Translations under genes and position numbers: made by a program
The notes under the pieces: model-generated
The model's database searches: none
What the model saw: the letters and a program-made list of their open reading frames with translations, nothing else
What the model was told of the DNA's origin: nothing
Assembly: GCF_013283365.1 (NCBI RefSeq)
Contig: NZ_WBYM01000005.1
Span: 274,451 to 338,450, forward strand
Source: Marinobacterium sp. xm-d-530
GTDB taxonomy: Bacteria; Pseudomonadota; Gammaproteobacteria; Pseudomonadales; Balneatricaceae
Direction of reading: 5' to 3'
DNA length: 64,000 nucleotides
In this document: positions 1 to 11,535 of the stretch, one piece after another
How the letters are laid out: each line of letters starts with the position of its first letter
Numbering within the stretch: the stretch's first letter is position 1

Positions 1-357
1 GTCCTGTTTAACAGGCACCTGACAGCTTAGACGCCAGCCCTCTTTTGCTTCACGCATTGTGAAGTGTGACTCTTCAGTAGGCAACATAGAACCGCCACCT
101 TCATGAACTTCACACTTACACTGGGCACAGGTACCGCCACCACCACAAGCAGAGGCAAGGAATACACCCTTGTCCGCTAGAGTCTGCAGCAATTTACCGC
201 CTGCAGGCACTGTGATTGTTTTTTCAGGATCACCGTTAATTTCAATTGTTACATTGCCGGAGCTAACCAGCTTAGCGCGGGCAGCCAAGATAATAGCAAC
301 CAGTGCCAGTACCACGACTGTAAACATCACCACGCCTAGGATGATTTCTGCATTCAT
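1..357 (-). CDS. nqrF: Na+-translocating NADH:quinone reductase subunit F (N-terminal part)
   Basis: NqrF is the NADH-oxidising subunit of the sodium-pumping Na+-NQR complex; it takes hydride on FAD and passes electrons through a 2Fe-2S cluster. Only the first 119 codons are in the window. They start [10 protein letters not shown], with one N-terminal membrane helix (about residues 4-26), followed by a plant-type ferredoxin domain with the cluster-binding run [10 protein letters not shown] and a further Cys in the last residues seen (LSCQVPV). The FAD and NADH domains lie outside. It is the last of the six nqr genes in transcription order, 30 bases after nqrE. The short ORF on the other strand here is not a gene. 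Confidence 0.95.
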   Translation of the reverse strand, partial: MNAEIILGVVMFTVVVLALVAIILAARAKLVSSGNVTIEINGDPEKTITVPAGGKLLQTLADKGVFLASACGGGGTCAQCKCEVHEGGGSMLPTEESHFTMREAKEGWRLSCQVPVKQD

Positions 358-387
358 AGCTAATTCATTCCTCTCCTAGTAGACCAG

Positions 388-996
388 TTACAGAGACACG
401 CCAGAGAATGACATGAAGCCTAGCGACATCAGACCGACAGTGATGAAGGTGATACCTAGACCACGCAGACCCTCTGGTACATCTGAGTACTTCAGCTTCT
501 CACGAATACCAGCCAAGGCTGTGATCGCAAGTGCCCAACCGATACCTGCGCTCGTGCCGTAAACAACACTCTCACCAAAGGTGTAGTCACGCTCAACCAT
601 GAACAGCGCAGCACCCATGATTGCACAGTTAACTGTGATCAGTGGTAGGAAGACACCCAACGCGTTGTAAAGCGCTGGAACGAATTTATCTAGGAACATC
701 TCTAGGATCTGAACGATCGCAGCGATAACGCCGATGTAAGAGATGTAACCTAGGAAGCTAAGGTCAACTTCTGGGTAACCCGCCCAAGCCAATGCCCCTT
801 CACGAAGCAATAGGTTGAAGATCAGGTTGTTTACTGGAGTCGTAATCGCCAATACAACGATAACGGCTACACCTAAACCAAAGGCTGTTTGAACCTTCTT
901 AGAGATCGCCAAGAAGGTACACATTCCCAAGAAGAATGCGAGAGCCATGTTCTCAACGAAGATCGCCTTAACGGCAAGACTGATCATCTGTTCCAT
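388..996 (-). CDS. nqrE: Na+-NQR subunit E
   Basis: Integral membrane subunit of the sodium-pumping NADH:ubiquinone oxidoreductase. The 202 residues form about six hydrophobic helices. Cys26 ([10 protein letters not shown]) and Cys124 ([10 protein letters not shown]) match the two half-repeat cysteines that, with the equivalent pair in NqrD, hold the intramembrane iron centre in this family. The start codon overlaps the nqrD stop by one base, as expected for translational coupling of two paralogous subunits that form a pseudo-symmetric pair. Length and motifs are normal, and nothing unusual was seen. Confidence 0.97.
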   Translation of the reverse strand: MEQMISLAVKAIFVENMALAFFLGMCTFLAISKKVQTAFGLGVAVIVVLAITTPVNNLIFNLLLREGALAWAGYPEVDLSFLGYISYIGVIAAIVQILEMFLDKFVPALYNALGVFLPLITVNCAIMGAALFMVERDYTFGESVVYGTSAGIGWALAITALAGIREKLKYSDVPEGLRGLGITFITVGLMSLGFMSFSGVSL

Positions 997-1655
997 CAGT
1001 GAGAACCTCCTTTAGTGTTAGCCGCCATTTCAAAATCTGGCGCCTCAACTTGTTTTGGATCCCAAGAGCGGATGATCCAGATGAAGATACCGATTAGGAA
1101 GAAGGCACTTGGAGGAAGCAACAATAGACCGTTGCTCTGGTACCAACCACCATTAGTGACTAGCGGAAGAATCTCGATACCGAACAGTGAACCGGCACCA
1201 AAGAGTTCGCGGAAGAAACCGACAAACATCAATACAGCGCCGTAACCAAGACCGTTACCAATACCATCTAAGAAGCTTGGTAGTGGTGGGTTCTTCATCG
1301 CGAAGGCTTCTGCACGACCCATTACGATACAGTTAGTGATGATCAAACCAACGAATACCGAAAGCTGCTTAGAGATATCGTAAGCGTAGGCTTTCAGGAA
1401 CTGGTCAACAACGATTACCAAGGATGCAATGATCGTCATCTGAACGATGATACGGATGTTACCCGGGATATGGTTACGAATAATCGACACGAACATGTTC
1501 GAGAATGCGGTAACCACAATAACAGCCAACGACATAACCAGTGCCGTTGCCATGTTTGACGTAACCGCTAGTGCAGAACATACACCCAAGATTTGCAGTG
1601 CAATTGGGTTGTCCTTAAAGATAGGGGTCGTCAAGATCTCTTTTGACTTAGCCAT
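996..1655 (-). CDS. nqrD: Na+-NQR subunit D
   Basis: Membrane subunit of Na+-NQR and paralogue of NqrE. The 219-residue protein has about six helices. Cys26 ([10 protein letters not shown]) and Cys109 ([10 protein letters not shown]) sit at the positions known to bind the iron centre shared with NqrE. It lies two bases after nqrC and overlaps nqrE by one base, so it is inside one transcript. The C-terminal tail is hydrophilic, as in other NqrD proteins. The assignment rests on family-typical motifs and the complete nqrABCDEF order. Confidence 0.97.
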   Translation of the reverse strand: MAKSKEILTTPIFKDNPIALQILGVCSALAVTSNMATALVMSLAVIVVTAFSNMFVSIIRNHIPGNIRIIVQMTIIASLVIVVDQFLKAYAYDISKQLSVFVGLIITNCIVMGRAEAFAMKNPPLPSFLDGIGNGLGYGAVLMFVGFFRELFGAGSLFGIEILPLVTNGGWYQSNGLLLLPPSAFFLIGIFIWIIRSWDPKQVEAPDFEMAANTKGGSH

Positions 1656-1657
1656 GA

Positions 1658-2440
1658 TTAAGCGTCTCCTGCACGAAGGTTAGCCAAGAACGGAGCGTAG
1701 CCGTTTTTGCCCATCCAGAATTGAACAAGGTTAGTGACACCGTTACCCGTCAACGTTGCACCTGAAAGGCCGTCAACTTTGTACTCAGCGTTAACTGTCG
1801 ATGAATCAACCTTACCTTTGATCAGCTGAAGCTCTGGCTTCTGCATGTCATTGGCGTAGACTTTTTTGCCCGGCCAGATCGCTTTCCAAGCTGGGTTGTC
1901 CACCTCACCACCAAGACCCGGAGTCTCTGCGTGTGAGTAGAAGCCTAGACCGACCACTGTATTTAGATCACCTTCCAATGCTAGGAAGCCGTACAGCGTT
2001 GACCAAAGACCGTATCCGTGAACAGGCAGGATGATCTTATCCAGTGCACCGTTATTGCCTTCTACAACGTAGACTGGCATGAAGTTAGGCTGACGCTTGA
2101 TCGACGCTTTATCATCTTCACGCGACAGTGATTTTGATAGCGCAGGGTCTTTAGCCGCCTTCTGGATATCGAACTTAGCACCGTCTACTGCATCAGTGAA
2201 CTTGCCTGTTTCCATATCAACAACTTTGGTTGTGATCTGTGCGAACAGCTCATCAACCGATTTGCCTGGTTGAAGAAGACCCGCTGCCGCAAGAATGTTT
2301 GTCTTACGGTCAAGATCTTTGTTAGCAACCTGTTTGGGTTTAAGGATGACAGCTGCTGCTGACACCACTACCGAACAGATTACACATAGCAGAACGGTTA
2401 CCGTAACCGTTTTGCTAATCGTATCGTTATTAGCCGACAT
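1658..2440 (-). CDS. nqrC: Na+-NQR subunit C
   Basis: Periplasm-facing flavin subunit of Na+-NQR. One N-terminal membrane helix (about residues 10-32) is followed by a soluble FMN-binding domain. The motif DGLSGATLT near residue 226 carries the threonine (about Thr229) to which FMN is covalently attached by phosphoester in this family. I chose the start giving [11 protein letters not shown] (260 aa). The frame stays open 20 codons further upstream, but that extension lies inside nqrB and would be a non-family N-terminus. The chosen start overlaps the nqrB 3' end by 11 bases. Confidence 0.95.
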   Translation of the reverse strand: MSANNDTISKTVTVTVLLCVICSVVVSAAAVILKPKQVANKDLDRKTNILAAAGLLQPGKSVDELFAQITTKVVDMETGKFTDAVDGAKFDIQKAAKDPALSKSLSREDDKASIKRQPNFMPVYVVEGNNGALDKIILPVHGYGLWSTLYGFLALEGDLNTVVGLGFYSHAETPGLGGEVDNPAWKAIWPGKKVYANDMQKPELQLIKGKVDSSTVNAEYKVDGLSGATLTGNGVTNLVQFWMGKNGYAPFLANLRAGDA

Positions 2441-3638
2441 TACGTGCGATCCTCCGTTTGATGTTCGCTTGCACCACGAAATTATCGATGAGCGGCGCAA
2501 AGAGGTTCGCGAATAGGATCGCGAGCATCATACCTTCTGGAAATGCTGGGTTAACCACGCGGATAAGAACAACCATCACGCCGATTAGAGCACCAAAAAC
2601 CCACTTACCTTTATCCGTCATTGAGCCAGAAACTGGGTCGGTCGCCATAAAGAACATACCGAACGCGAATCCACCCATAACAAGATGCCAGTAGAAAGGA
2701 ACGCTGAACATTGGATTGGTTTCAGAACCGATCGCATTGAACAGTAACGTGGTCGCAACCATGCCGAGGAAAACACCGGCAACAATTCGCCACGCGGCAA
2801 CACGAGCAAACAGCAACACTGCACCACCAATCATGATCGCCAATGTTGAGGTTTCACCCACTGAACCTTGAATCGAGCCTAGGAAAGCATCCATCCAAGT
2901 CACGTTTGCAGCAAGAACGCCCTCGATACCACCGGCAGCGGCTAGACCAAGCGGTGTTGCACCTGAGAAGCCATCAACTGCGGTCCAGATCGCATCACCT
3001 GACATCTGTGCTGGGTAAGCAAAGAATAGGAATGCACGGCCTGTCAGTGCTGGGTTAAGGAAGTTTTTACCAGTACCACCGAACACCTCTTTACCGATAA
3101 CAACACCAAAGCTGATGCCCAGTGCGACCTGCCATAGCGGAACAGTCGGAGGAAGAATCAGTGAGAAAAGGATCGAAGTTACGAAGAAACCTTCGTTCAC
3201 TTCATGGCCACGCTTCATTGCAAATAGGACTTCCCAGAAGCCACCTACAATAAAGGTCGTTGCATAGATGGGTAGCCAGTACATGGCACCATGTAGGATG
3301 TTATCCCAGGCGCTTGTTGCGTCGTAACCTGCAAGAGCAGAAATTACAGCACCCCGCCAGCCTTCCGCTTCGGTCAGGCCAAGCACTTCCATTGCGCTGT
3401 TTGCTTGGAAGCCAACATTGTACAGGCCAGCAAATACCGCAGGGAAGGTACACATCCAAACCAGGATCATCATACGTTTTAGGTCAACCGCATCACGAAC
3501 GTGTGAGGCTGTCTTAGTCACGGCACCTGGCGTGTAGAAAATGGTATCTACCGCTTCGTAGAGTGCGTACCAGTTCTCGTACTTACCACCTTTGTGGAAG
3601 TGAGGTTCTAAAGAATCAAAAAAACCACGTAAGCTCAT
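2430..3638 (-). CDS. nqrB: Na+-NQR subunit B
   Basis: Largest membrane subunit of the sodium pump; it carries covalent FMN and riboflavin and forms the quinone and sodium pathway. The protein has 402 residues and many hydrophobic helices. [10 protein letters not shown] places the FMN-attachment threonine at Thr228, and [16 protein letters not shown] is a typical NqrB signature. It follows nqrA with 13 bases between them and overlaps nqrC by 11 bases. Slightly shorter than the Vibrio protein but within the family range. Confidence 0.97.
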   Translation of the reverse strand: MSLRGFFDSLEPHFHKGGKYENWYALYEAVDTIFYTPGAVTKTASHVRDAVDLKRMMILVWMCTFPAVFAGLYNVGFQANSAMEVLGLTEAEGWRGAVISALAGYDATSAWDNILHGAMYWLPIYATTFIVGGFWEVLFAMKRGHEVNEGFFVTSILFSLILPPTVPLWQVALGISFGVVIGKEVFGGTGKNFLNPALTGRAFLFFAYPAQMSGDAIWTAVDGFSGATPLGLAAAGGIEGVLAANVTWMDAFLGSIQGSVGETSTLAIMIGGAVLLFARVAAWRIVAGVFLGMVATTLLFNAIGSETNPMFSVPFYWHLVMGGFAFGMFFMATDPVSGSMTDKGKWVFGALIGVMVVLIRVVNPAFPEGMMLAILFANLFAPLIDNFVVQANIKRRIARNVG

Positions 3639-3651
3639 AATCTTCTCCTCC

Positions 3652-5300
<1,649 letters not shown>

Positions 5301-6611
5301 TTAATAAAGGTAGGGACTCCATGCAGGAGCGCGAACATCACCACGAGTATTCGGCATTCTAAATCGTACCTGACCATCCAAAGAGACTGCTGATAGCACA
5401 CCTTGATTACCCTCTTGCGTTGCATAAAGGACTACGCTGGCATTAGGCGCAATGGTGGGAGACTCTTCCAAACCGGTCTCTGTCAGAATATCGAGTCGAT
5501 CAGTCTTTAGATCCAATACCGCAACAGAGAAGCGATTACCTGACCCACCTGAGCGGTGAATCAACGCTAGGAAGCGACCGTCAGGGGTCATGCTGGCACG
5601 GGCGTTGTAGTTTCCTTCGTAGGTTACTCGAGTCATTTGACGTGTCGCCAAGAATAGACGATAGATCTGTGGCGACCCTCCTCGGTCAGAGGTGAAGAAG
5701 AGCGACTCACCATCGGGCGCCCAGCTTGGCTCGGTATCGATCCCATAGTGATTAGTCACTCGTTGCAACTGACCCGAGGTCACATCCAACACATAGATCT
5801 CGGCATTACCGTCTTTAGAGAGCACCAGTGCTAGCTTATTGCCATCAGGTGACCAAGCCGGCGCACCATTCAAGCCGGAGAATGATTGGATTCGTTCGCG
5901 TTTCCCGGTTGCCAGGTACTGAACATAGATTGATGGACGACCCGTTTCAAACGAAACGTAAGCGATCTTCTTGCCATCCGCGGACCAGCTCGGTGACATG
6001 ATCGGTTCGCGTGACTCTAAAATTACACGCGGACGGTTGCCATCCCAGTCAGCCATCTCAAGACGGTAGCGAGAGGTTTGACTGGTCAACTGTTCAGCGG
6101 TGACGTAGACGATGCGAGTTGAAAAAGCACCACGATTGCCTGTCAGTGCCTGATAGATCTGATCCGCAATAAAGTGAGCCGCATCTCTAAGTTGGTTAAT
6201 GTCACTCTCTAAAGGCTGGATCATGATGTTCTCCTCTTTAAGAACATCATAAAGTTCATAGCGAAGGCTGACGCGTGTCGCGGAGATCGGCTCGATTTTA
6301 CCGACCACAAGGAAGTCACTCTTCGTCATTCGCCAATCACGGAAGAAGACCTGGCTGCGCTCAGAAGGCAGGCTTAACATCGCTGATCTTGGTAAAGTAG
6401 TGAATAGACCTGAACGTGATAGATCTTGATCGACAATCTGCGCCACATCTTCTGGGAGCGCACCCTGCCCTGTCCACTTAAAAGGGACAACCGCTACCGG
6501 TGTTGGCTCAGAAAGACCCTGTGTCACTTCGACAACCAATTCAGCTTTAACGATTAGTGGCGCCCACAACAGAACAAATATCAGGCTTTTAAATTGGTTA
6601 AGATTTACCAT
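5301..6611 (-). CDS. tolB: Tol-Pal system beta-propeller protein TolB
   Basis: Periplasmic protein of the Tol-Pal envelope-constriction machine that binds Pal and the TolA C-terminal domain. A signal peptide covers about residues 1-23 (cleavage near VKA-EL), followed by the TolB N-terminal domain and then WD40-like PD40 repeats from about residue 200, seen as recurring [15 protein letters not shown] blades. Length 436 is normal. It overlaps tolA by 7 bases. Unusually, the next gene downstream is nqrA and not pal. Confidence 0.97.
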   Translation of the reverse strand: MVNLNQFKSLIFVLLWAPLIVKAELVVEVTQGLSEPTPVAVVPFKWTGQGALPEDVAQIVDQDLSRSGLFTTLPRSAMLSLPSERSQVFFRDWRMTKSDFLVVGKIEPISATRVSLRYELYDVLKEENIMIQPLESDINQLRDAAHFIADQIYQALTGNRGAFSTRIVYVTAEQLTSQTSRYRLEMADWDGNRPRVILESREPIMSPSWSADGKKIAYVSFETGRPSIYVQYLATGKRERIQSFSGLNGAPAWSPDGNKLALVLSKDGNAEIYVLDVTSGQLQRVTNHYGIDTEPSWAPDGESLFFTSDRGGSPQIYRLFLATRQMTRVTYEGNYNARASMTPDGRFLALIHRSGGSGNRFSVAVLDLKTDRLDILTETGLEESPTIAPNASVVLYATQEGNQGVLSAVSLDGQVRFRMPNTRGDVRAPAWSPYLY

Positions 6612-7552
6612 CTCAATCCCTCAGGTCTAAATTCAATTAACACTCTACGCAAATTACGCTCAAACGTAATCGGGTCGACGCTTGCAATCAACTCATACTG
6701 CCCTACACGCTCAATCGCCTGAAGTACTGATCGATCGTAAGCCATGTCACCACTGCTTTTAATAATCTCTGCCAGATCCACTTCACCCGATGGGAAGAAG
6801 TGAATCCGCACGGTCGCTGTCATCCCGTTACGTGCTGTAGAGGGCAGACGCCAGTTATCTTCTGTTAGCGTTCGAATGTAGGCACCTACATCAGCGACCG
6901 TTTGTGCTGCTCTTTCAGCTGCTGCGGCACGCTGCCTTGCCAGCTCTTCGCGACGTTTTGCTTCAGCCTGCTCCTGGGCTTTACGCTCTGCATCCGCTTT
7001 TCGTTTGGCCTCTTCTGCAGCTTTGCGTTTAGCCTCTTCCGCTTGACGCTTCTTAGCTTCCGCCTTTTTCTTAGCCTCTTCAGCGGCTTTTAATTTGGCT
7101 TTTTTAGCCTCTGCATCAGCTTTTTTCTTAGCCGCTTCAGCTTTTTTACGCTCTGCAGCTTTACGTTCAGCCTCTGCTCTCTTTTTCTCTTCAGCCGCTT
7201 TTTTGCGCTTAGCGTCATCGGCTTTTTTCTTATCAGCGGCTTTTTTAGCATCCTCTTTACGTTTAGCGTCCGCTGCTTTCTTGCGCTTTGCCTCATCGGA
7301 TTTGGCTTTCTTGGCTCGTTCCGCGGCTTTTTTCTTCGCAGCCTCTGCAGCTGCTTTATCTTTCATCAATTTCTCTTCAGCGGCTTTCTTTTCAGCCAGA
7401 GGCGAAAGATCGACCATTCGAGCCTCGATATGTCGCGGCTGCGCTTTACGATCCACCTCTTGACCGATCCAAACCCCTGAAATAACCACCAACACCAGTG
7501 CATGAACCAGTGCAGCAAAAAGGGTTGGCAGAAGATAACTACGATCGAACAA
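6605..7552 (-). CDS. tolA: Tol-Pal system inner-membrane protein TolA
   Basis: Energy-transducing stalk of the Tol-Pal system; it links TolQR in the inner membrane to TolB/Pal. N-terminal membrane anchor about residues 9-29, then a long Ala/Lys/Glu/Arg-rich helical arm (about residues 50-215, many [13 protein letters not shown] heptads), then a compact C-terminal domain starting near [10 protein letters not shown] and ending in a TonB-like fold. The low-complexity arm produces long spurious ORFs on the other strand, which are not genes. It lies 4 bases after tolR. Confidence 0.96.
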   Translation of the reverse strand: MFDRSYLLPTLFAALVHALVLVVISGVWIGQEVDRKAQPRHIEARMVDLSPLAEKKAAEEKLMKDKAAAEAAKKKAAERAKKAKSDEAKRKKAADAKRKEDAKKAADKKKADDAKRKKAAEEKKRAEAERKAAERKKAEAAKKKADAEAKKAKLKAAEEAKKKAEAKKRQAEEAKRKAAEEAKRKADAERKAQEQAEAKRREELARQRAAAAERAAQTVADVGAYIRTLTEDNWRLPSTARNGMTATVRIHFFPSGEVDLAEIIKSSGDMAYDRSVLQAIERVGQYELIASVDPITFERNLRRVLIEFRPEGLRW

Positions 7553-7556
7553 GGAT

Positions 7557-7973
7557 CTACTCCGTCACCAAACCGACTCGTTCAGCTCCAGCACCCTGTA
7601 ACAGCACCATTAACTGAACCACCTGATCATAGCTCGCTTGACGATCACCTCGAACCAACATCATTTTTCCAGGGTTAACCGAGAGTATCTGCCTGATCTG
7701 ACCCGCTATCTGTTCGGCACTTTTAGGAACCGTCTCATCTTCACCCAAATTGATGTAGTAAAGTCCTTCTGCATCAACCGTCACGATCAATGGCTCTTCA
7801 TCTTGAGTCTCTACAGGCTCAGAGGAGGCTTTCGGGAGTTCCACATCAACGCCTTGAGTCAACATAGGAGCTGTCACCATAAAGATAATCAGCAGAACCA
7901 AGGTCACATCGATATAGGGTACGACGTTAATCTCTGCATTCAATTTGCGCTTTGTGCGCTGACGCCTAATCAT
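7557..7973 (-). CDS. tolR: Tol-Pal system protein TolR
   Basis: ExbD/TolR-family proton-channel subunit. One membrane helix at about residues 17-38 carries the essential proton-binding aspartate, Asp22, in YIDVTLVLLI. A periplasmic dimer domain follows, ending GAERVGLVTE. Length 138 is typical. Located 9 bases after tolQ and 4 before tolA within the tol operon. Confidence 0.97.
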   Translation of the reverse strand: MIRRQRTKRKLNAEINVVPYIDVTLVLLIIFMVTAPMLTQGVDVELPKASSEPVETQDEEPLIVTVDAEGLYYINLGEDETVPKSAEQIAGQIRQILSVNPGKMMLVRGDRQASYDQVVQLMVLLQGAGAERVGLVTE

Positions 7974-7982
7974 CTTTTACCC

Positions 7983-8666
7983 TTAACGAGCATGAACGCG
8001 ACGGTAAAGAATGCTAGAGAACTCATCGGCAAAGGTTTCGTAACTGTTCAACAGAGAATCCACCGATGCTGAGTAACGGTTGTAGGCCACCACGGCCGGA
8101 ATCGCCGCAAACAGACCTATAGCCGTCGCGACCAAGGCTTCTGAAATACCCGGCGCTACCGAGGCAAGGGTCGCCTGCTGAACGTTAGCCAGACCACGAA
8201 ACGCATTCATGATACCCCACACGGTTCCAAACAGACCGACATAGGGGCTGGTAGAACCCACCGTTGCAAGGAAAGGAAGGTGCGCTTCGAGCTTCTCCTC
8301 TTCACGTGCCATTGCGACACGCATGGCTCGCTGCACACCGTTCATCACCATATCCGGATCAGCATTTGACTGCTGTGTCAGACGTGTAAATTCTTTGAGT
8401 CCAGCACGGAAAATATTTTCAGCTCCGCTCTCTGAATTAGGTTCAGCATTGGCTTCGCGGTAGAGCTGACCTAAATCAGCACCCGACCAAAAACGCTCTT
8501 CAAATGCTTTAAACGCTTTTTGTGCACCGCTAATGACGCGGCGACGTTGAAAGATAACAACCCAAGATAAAAACGAAGCCGCCAAAAGCGACAACATAAC
8601 TAACTGGACGACGAAACTCGCACCAAATACGAGACTCCAAATCGACAGCTGATCTTCCACACTCAA
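7983..8666 (-). CDS. tolQ: Tol-Pal system protein TolQ
   Basis: MotA/TolQ/ExbB-family proton-channel subunit that works with TolR to energise TolA. The 227 residues have one helix near the N-terminus (about 18-38) and a paired hydrophobic segment in the C-terminal half, including GLFGTVWGIMNAF and AIGLFAAIPAVVAYN, which is the family's channel-lining signature. It begins 6 bases after the ybgC stop. Confidence 0.97.
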   Translation of the reverse strand: MSVEDQLSIWSLVFGASFVVQLVMLSLLAASFLSWVVIFQRRRVISGAQKAFKAFEERFWSGADLGQLYREANAEPNSESGAENIFRAGLKEFTRLTQQSNADPDMVMNGVQRAMRVAMAREEEKLEAHLPFLATVGSTSPYVGLFGTVWGIMNAFRGLANVQQATLASVAPGISEALVATAIGLFAAIPAVVAYNRYSASVDSLLNSYETFADEFSSILYRRVHAR

Positions 8667-8672
8667 CTCCTG

Positions 8673-9089
8673 TTAATCCCAAGCTTCCGGATGCGCTTGG
8701 GTGATTGATGTAATTAACTCTTTTGGCCAGCGTTTCGGACGCATGGCTCCAGTGACGGATATCACTTCAACTTCTGCTTGGCAGAGGACTCTATCAGATC
8801 CCTCCTTAACAACAGCTTGCAGAAATTTAACACGTGCACCTTGCGGTTTTTTGACGGTTGTTCTGACAATTAACGAATCATCAAGCCTAGCCGGCGCTAA
8901 ATATTGCGCCTCCACCGAACCAACCACAAAAATCAAATTTTGCTGTGACAGTTCGTGCTGCGACCAACCCGCCGAACGCAACAACTCCGTCCGAGCACGC
9001 TCCATAAATTTTAGATAATTAACGTAGTAAACAATACCGCCAAAATCGGTATCTTCTATGTAGACTCTGACAGGCCACTGAAACGCCAT
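8673..9089 (-). CDS. ybgC: Tol-Pal associated acyl-CoA thioesterase YbgC
   Basis: Hot-dog fold thioesterase of the 4-hydroxybenzoyl-CoA thioesterase family, acting on acyl-CoA or acyl-ACP at the membrane. The N-terminal motif DTDFGGIVYYVNYLKFMER contains the family's catalytic Asp (DTD) and the Y-x-x-Y core. Length 138 is normal. It is the first gene of the tol set, as in most gammaproteobacteria, and sits 6 bases after ruvB, so the ruv and tol genes may share a transcript. Confidence 0.95.
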   Translation of the reverse strand: MAFQWPVRVYIEDTDFGGIVYYVNYLKFMERARTELLRSAGWSQHELSQQNLIFVVGSVEAQYLAPARLDDSLIVRTTVKKPQGARVKFLQAVVKEGSDRVLCQAEVEVISVTGAMRPKRWPKELITSITQAHPEAWD

Positions 9090-9095
9090 AATAAA

Positions 9096-10109
9096 CTAGT
9101 TTCCTTCAGGCTTATCGACACCAAAGTATCGGTAAGCATGGTCGGTTAGCACCCGCCCTCTTGGCGTGCGCATGACAAAACCTTGCTGAATCAAATAGGG
9201 CTCGAGAACGTCTTCGATGGTGTCACGCTCTTCGCTAATGGCTGCCGCAAGACTGTCCACACCAACAGGACCACCACCAAACTTTTCTAGCATGGCGAGC
9301 AGCATTCGACGGTCCATGTGATCAAAACCATGTTGATCGACATTGAGCATATTCAATGCCAGATCAGCCATCTCTTCGGTGATACGCCCATCCCCTTTCA
9401 CTTCAGAGAAGTCACGTGCACGGCGCAGGAGCCGGTTGGCAATACGAGGAGTACCGCGAGAACGACGTGCAATCTCGTGCGCACCACCCTCATCGATTTC
9501 AGAACCACTTAAACGTGCCGTTCGCATGACAATATTGGTCAGATCGGAAATCGAATAGAACTCTAACCGCTGCACAATACCGAAACGATCACGCAGTGGT
9601 GACGTCAATAAGCCGGCACGTGTCGTAGCACCGACTAACGTAAAGGGGGGCAGTTCCAGTTTGATCGATCGTGCAGCTGGGCCTTCACCGATCATGATAT
9701 CGAGCTGGTAGTCCTCCATCGCGGGATAGAGTACCTCTTCGACACTGGCACTGAGTCGATGAATCTCGTCTATGAAGAGCACATCTCCCGGCTCAAGATT
9801 GGTCAGAAGAGCTGCAATATCACCCGCTTTCTCTAAAACAGGGCCAGAGGTGGTTTTAATTTCACTGCCCATCTCATTGGCAATAATATTGGCCAGTGTG
9901 GTTTTACCCAATCCTGGCGGGCCAAAGATCAGAGTATGATCCAGTGCTTCATTACGCTTGCGAGCGGCATGGATGAAGATCTCCATCTGCTCTCGAACTT
10001 GCGGCTGACCTTCATAGTCTTGAAGTGTCTTAGGGCGAACCGCGCGATCATGCACCTCTTCATTGGGTGTCTTAACCGGCGATATAAAACGATCAGGTTC
10101 AATCTGCAT
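9096..10109 (-). CDS. ruvB: Holliday junction helicase RuvB
   Basis: Hexameric AAA+ motor that drives branch migration of Holliday junctions together with RuvA. Walker [10 protein letters not shown] at about residues 63-71, Walker B LFIDEIH near 115, sensor region [12 protein letters not shown], and a C-terminal winged helix ending YRYFGVDKP. Length 337 is normal. One base separates it from ruvA. Probably SOS-regulated through the box in front of ruvC. Confidence 0.98.
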   Translation of the reverse strand: MQIEPDRFISPVKTPNEEVHDRAVRPKTLQDYEGQPQVREQMEIFIHAARKRNEALDHTLIFGPPGLGKTTLANIIANEMGSEIKTTSGPVLEKAGDIAALLTNLEPGDVLFIDEIHRLSASVEEVLYPAMEDYQLDIMIGEGPAARSIKLELPPFTLVGATTRAGLLTSPLRDRFGIVQRLEFYSISDLTNIVMRTARLSGSEIDEGGAHEIARRSRGTPRIANRLLRRARDFSEVKGDGRITEEMADLALNMLNVDQHGFDHMDRRMLLAMLEKFGGGPVGVDSLAAAISEERDTIEDVLEPYLIQQGFVMRTPRGRVLTDHAYRYFGVDKPEGN

Positions 10110-10110
10110 C

Positions 10111-10743
10111 TTAGCTTGCCACCATCATCTTAAGTGCCTGACGAATCAACGATTCTGTATCGGCCGTCTCACCCAATTCGGTGACCGCTTTTTCAATCGC
10201 CTTAGTTGCTTGCAGCGGTTTATAACCCAATGCGACCAGTGCCGTCTCTGCATCTGCTCTGTAATCGACGGTAGGCTTCGCATCCACGATGGGCATTGCA
10301 AAATCACTCAGTTCCGCTTCAACACGGGTCGGTAGCTCAAGTCGATCCAGCTTATCCTTCATCTCGATGATTAAACGCTCAGCGGTTTTTTTACCGACAC
10401 CGGGCAGACGTACCAGGGCTGTACTGTCCTCATGCTGAACCGTTCGAATGAACTCTTGGACGGAGATACCCGAAAGAATGGTCAACGCCAACTTAGGCCC
10501 CACCCCATTCACCTTGATCAGGGTTCGAAACAGAGTGCGTTCGTTTTTGTCGGCAAATCCATAAAGAAGCTGTGCATCTTCACGCACAACGAAGTGTGTA
10601 TACAGCGTTACAAAGGTGCCGACGTCCGGCAATTTGTAGAAGGTATTCATGGACGCTTCCAGTTCATAACCGACACCGGAAACATCTATCAGCAACTCTG
10701 GAGGTGACTTCTCTACCAATTCACCTGTTAAACGACCTATCAC
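10111..10743 (-). CDS. ruvA: Holliday junction DNA helicase RuvA
   Basis: Tetrameric junction-binding protein that targets RuvB to crossovers. Starts [12 protein letters not shown] (OB-fold domain); helix-hairpin-helix segments occur at about residues 70-90 ([14 protein letters not shown]) and 105-125 ([14 protein letters not shown]); the C-terminal RuvB-contact domain ([16 protein letters not shown]) is present. Length 210 is slightly above the usual 203. It sits 45 bases after ruvC in the ruvCAB order typical of Pseudomonas relatives. Confidence 0.98.
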   Translation of the reverse strand: MIGRLTGELVEKSPPELLIDVSGVGYELEASMNTFYKLPDVGTFVTLYTHFVVREDAQLLYGFADKNERTLFRTLIKVNGVGPKLALTILSGISVQEFIRTVQHEDSTALVRLPGVGKKTAERLIIEMKDKLDRLELPTRVEAELSDFAMPIVDAKPTVDYRADAETALVALGYKPLQATKAIEKAVTELGETADTESLIRQALKMMVAS

Positions 10744-10788
10744 AATCTGACCTCAATAAAGTAACGCATTGATATTATTCGAAAGCAC

Positions 10789-11307
10789 TTACAATCTCCA
10801 TCGCCCTTTTACTGAACGACGAGTTCCCGCTGTCGCTATTAAGCCTTGACGGGTATAGGCATGACAGAGTGCGATGGCCAGCCCATCAGCCGCATCGACC
10901 TGTGGCAACCCCGGAAGTGACAAAATACGCTGCACCATCATCTGGACCTGCCCCTTATCCGCAGCGCCAGTTCCAGCTACTGCCTGCTTCACCAGGCGTG
11001 CCGCATATTCATGAACCTCTACACCCCGATTGACGGCCGCTACGATAGCGGCCCCTCGTGCCTGCCCTAACTTAAGCGCAGAGTCAGCGTTACGAGACAT
11101 AAAGACCTGCTCTATCGCACACTCTTGAGGCTGGTAGCGCTCAATCAGTTCAGAGACACCGCTAAAGACTTGATTTAACTTATCAGGAAGGGTCGCATCC
11201 GCGATTTTGATACAACCACTGGCAACGTACTCAGCCTTATTACCCTGAGCATTGATGATGCCGTATCCGGTAATTCTTGAACCTGGGTCGATTCCCAATA
11301 TCAGCAT
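10789..11307 (-). CDS. ruvC: Crossover junction endodeoxyribonuclease RuvC
   Basis: Resolves Holliday junctions by paired nicking. The catalytic acidic residues are all visible: Asp7 (GIDPGSR), Glu66 (AIEQVFM), Asp138 and Asp141 (VDAADGLA). Length 172 is standard. It is the first gene of ruvCAB, and a near-consensus LexA box lies 31 bases before its start codon, so damage induction of all three genes is likely. This differs from E. coli, where ruvC is separate from the SOS-regulated ruvAB. Confidence 0.98.
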   Translation of the reverse strand: MLILGIDPGSRITGYGIINAQGNKAEYVASGCIKIADATLPDKLNQVFSGVSELIERYQPQECAIEQVFMSRNADSALKLGQARGAAIVAAVNRGVEVHEYAARLVKQAVAGTGAADKGQVQMMVQRILSLPGLPQVDAADGLAIALCHAYTRQGLIATAGTRRSVKGRWRL

Positions 11308-11337
11308 CGGTCGCCTGTCGTAGTGATTGTTTTAATG

Positions 11338-11353
11338 CTGTATATACTAACAG
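11338..11353 (-). promoter_or_regulatory. LexA (SOS) box upstream of ruvC
   Basis: The sequence CTGTTAGTATATACAG (minus strand) fits the gammaproteobacterial LexA consensus CTG-N10-CAG with an AT-rich centre; the flanks extend the match to TACTGT...ACAGCA. It lies 31 bp before the ruvC ATG, where it would cover a promoter -10 region. The box is read directly from sequence; SOS control is inferred from the known regulation of ruv genes. Confidence 0.85.
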
Positions 11354-11386
11354 TAGTTGTGATTGAGACCAATACCTTAAACAGAC

Positions 11387-11470
11387 AGCGGTTGACAGGC
11401 TAAAGCCAGTCACCGGAGCATTTTTCTGGCTTCGGAGTGGCGGTGACTGGCTTTCAGCCTGTCAGCCGCT
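11387..11470. repeat. REP-like paired palindromic element, copy 1
   Basis: Two arms in inverted orientation: 11387-11415 (AGCGGTTGACAGGCTAAAGC, continuing CAGTCACCG) and 11441-11470, whose reverse complement matches the first arm over about 28 bases with one or two differences and a one-base gap, separated by 25 bp. The same core (GTGACTGGC-TTTCAGCCTGTCA) recurs near 13.5 kb and 63.5 kb. It lies in the space between ruvC and the end of aspS. It resembles a BIME built from two REP units; no REP-associated transposase gene is in the window. Confidence 0.8.
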
Positions 11471-11491
11471 TTATCAGCAATCGCAAGACAC

Positions 11492-11522
11492 AAAAAAACC
11501 GGCTTACCGCCGGTTTTTTTTA
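11492..11522 (-). terminator. Rho-independent terminator of aspS
   Basis: Stem AACCGGC/GCCGGTT with a short loop, flanked by A-rich and T-rich runs on both sides (eight T on the plus side), so it could work in both directions. It lies 14 bases after the aspS stop codon. Confidence 0.9.
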
Positions 11523-11535
11523 ATCAAACACTCGA

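Noticed and set aside
2441..2500. 20-codon N-terminal extension of nqrC
   Set aside because: It lies inside nqrB, is not hydrophobic like known NqrC starts, and a family-typical start exists at 2440.
7095..7463. 122-codon frame on the plus strand rich in Ala, Phe and Ser
   Set aside because: It is the antisense of the Lys/Ala-rich tolA arm, where codon bias removes stops; no ribosome site and low complexity.
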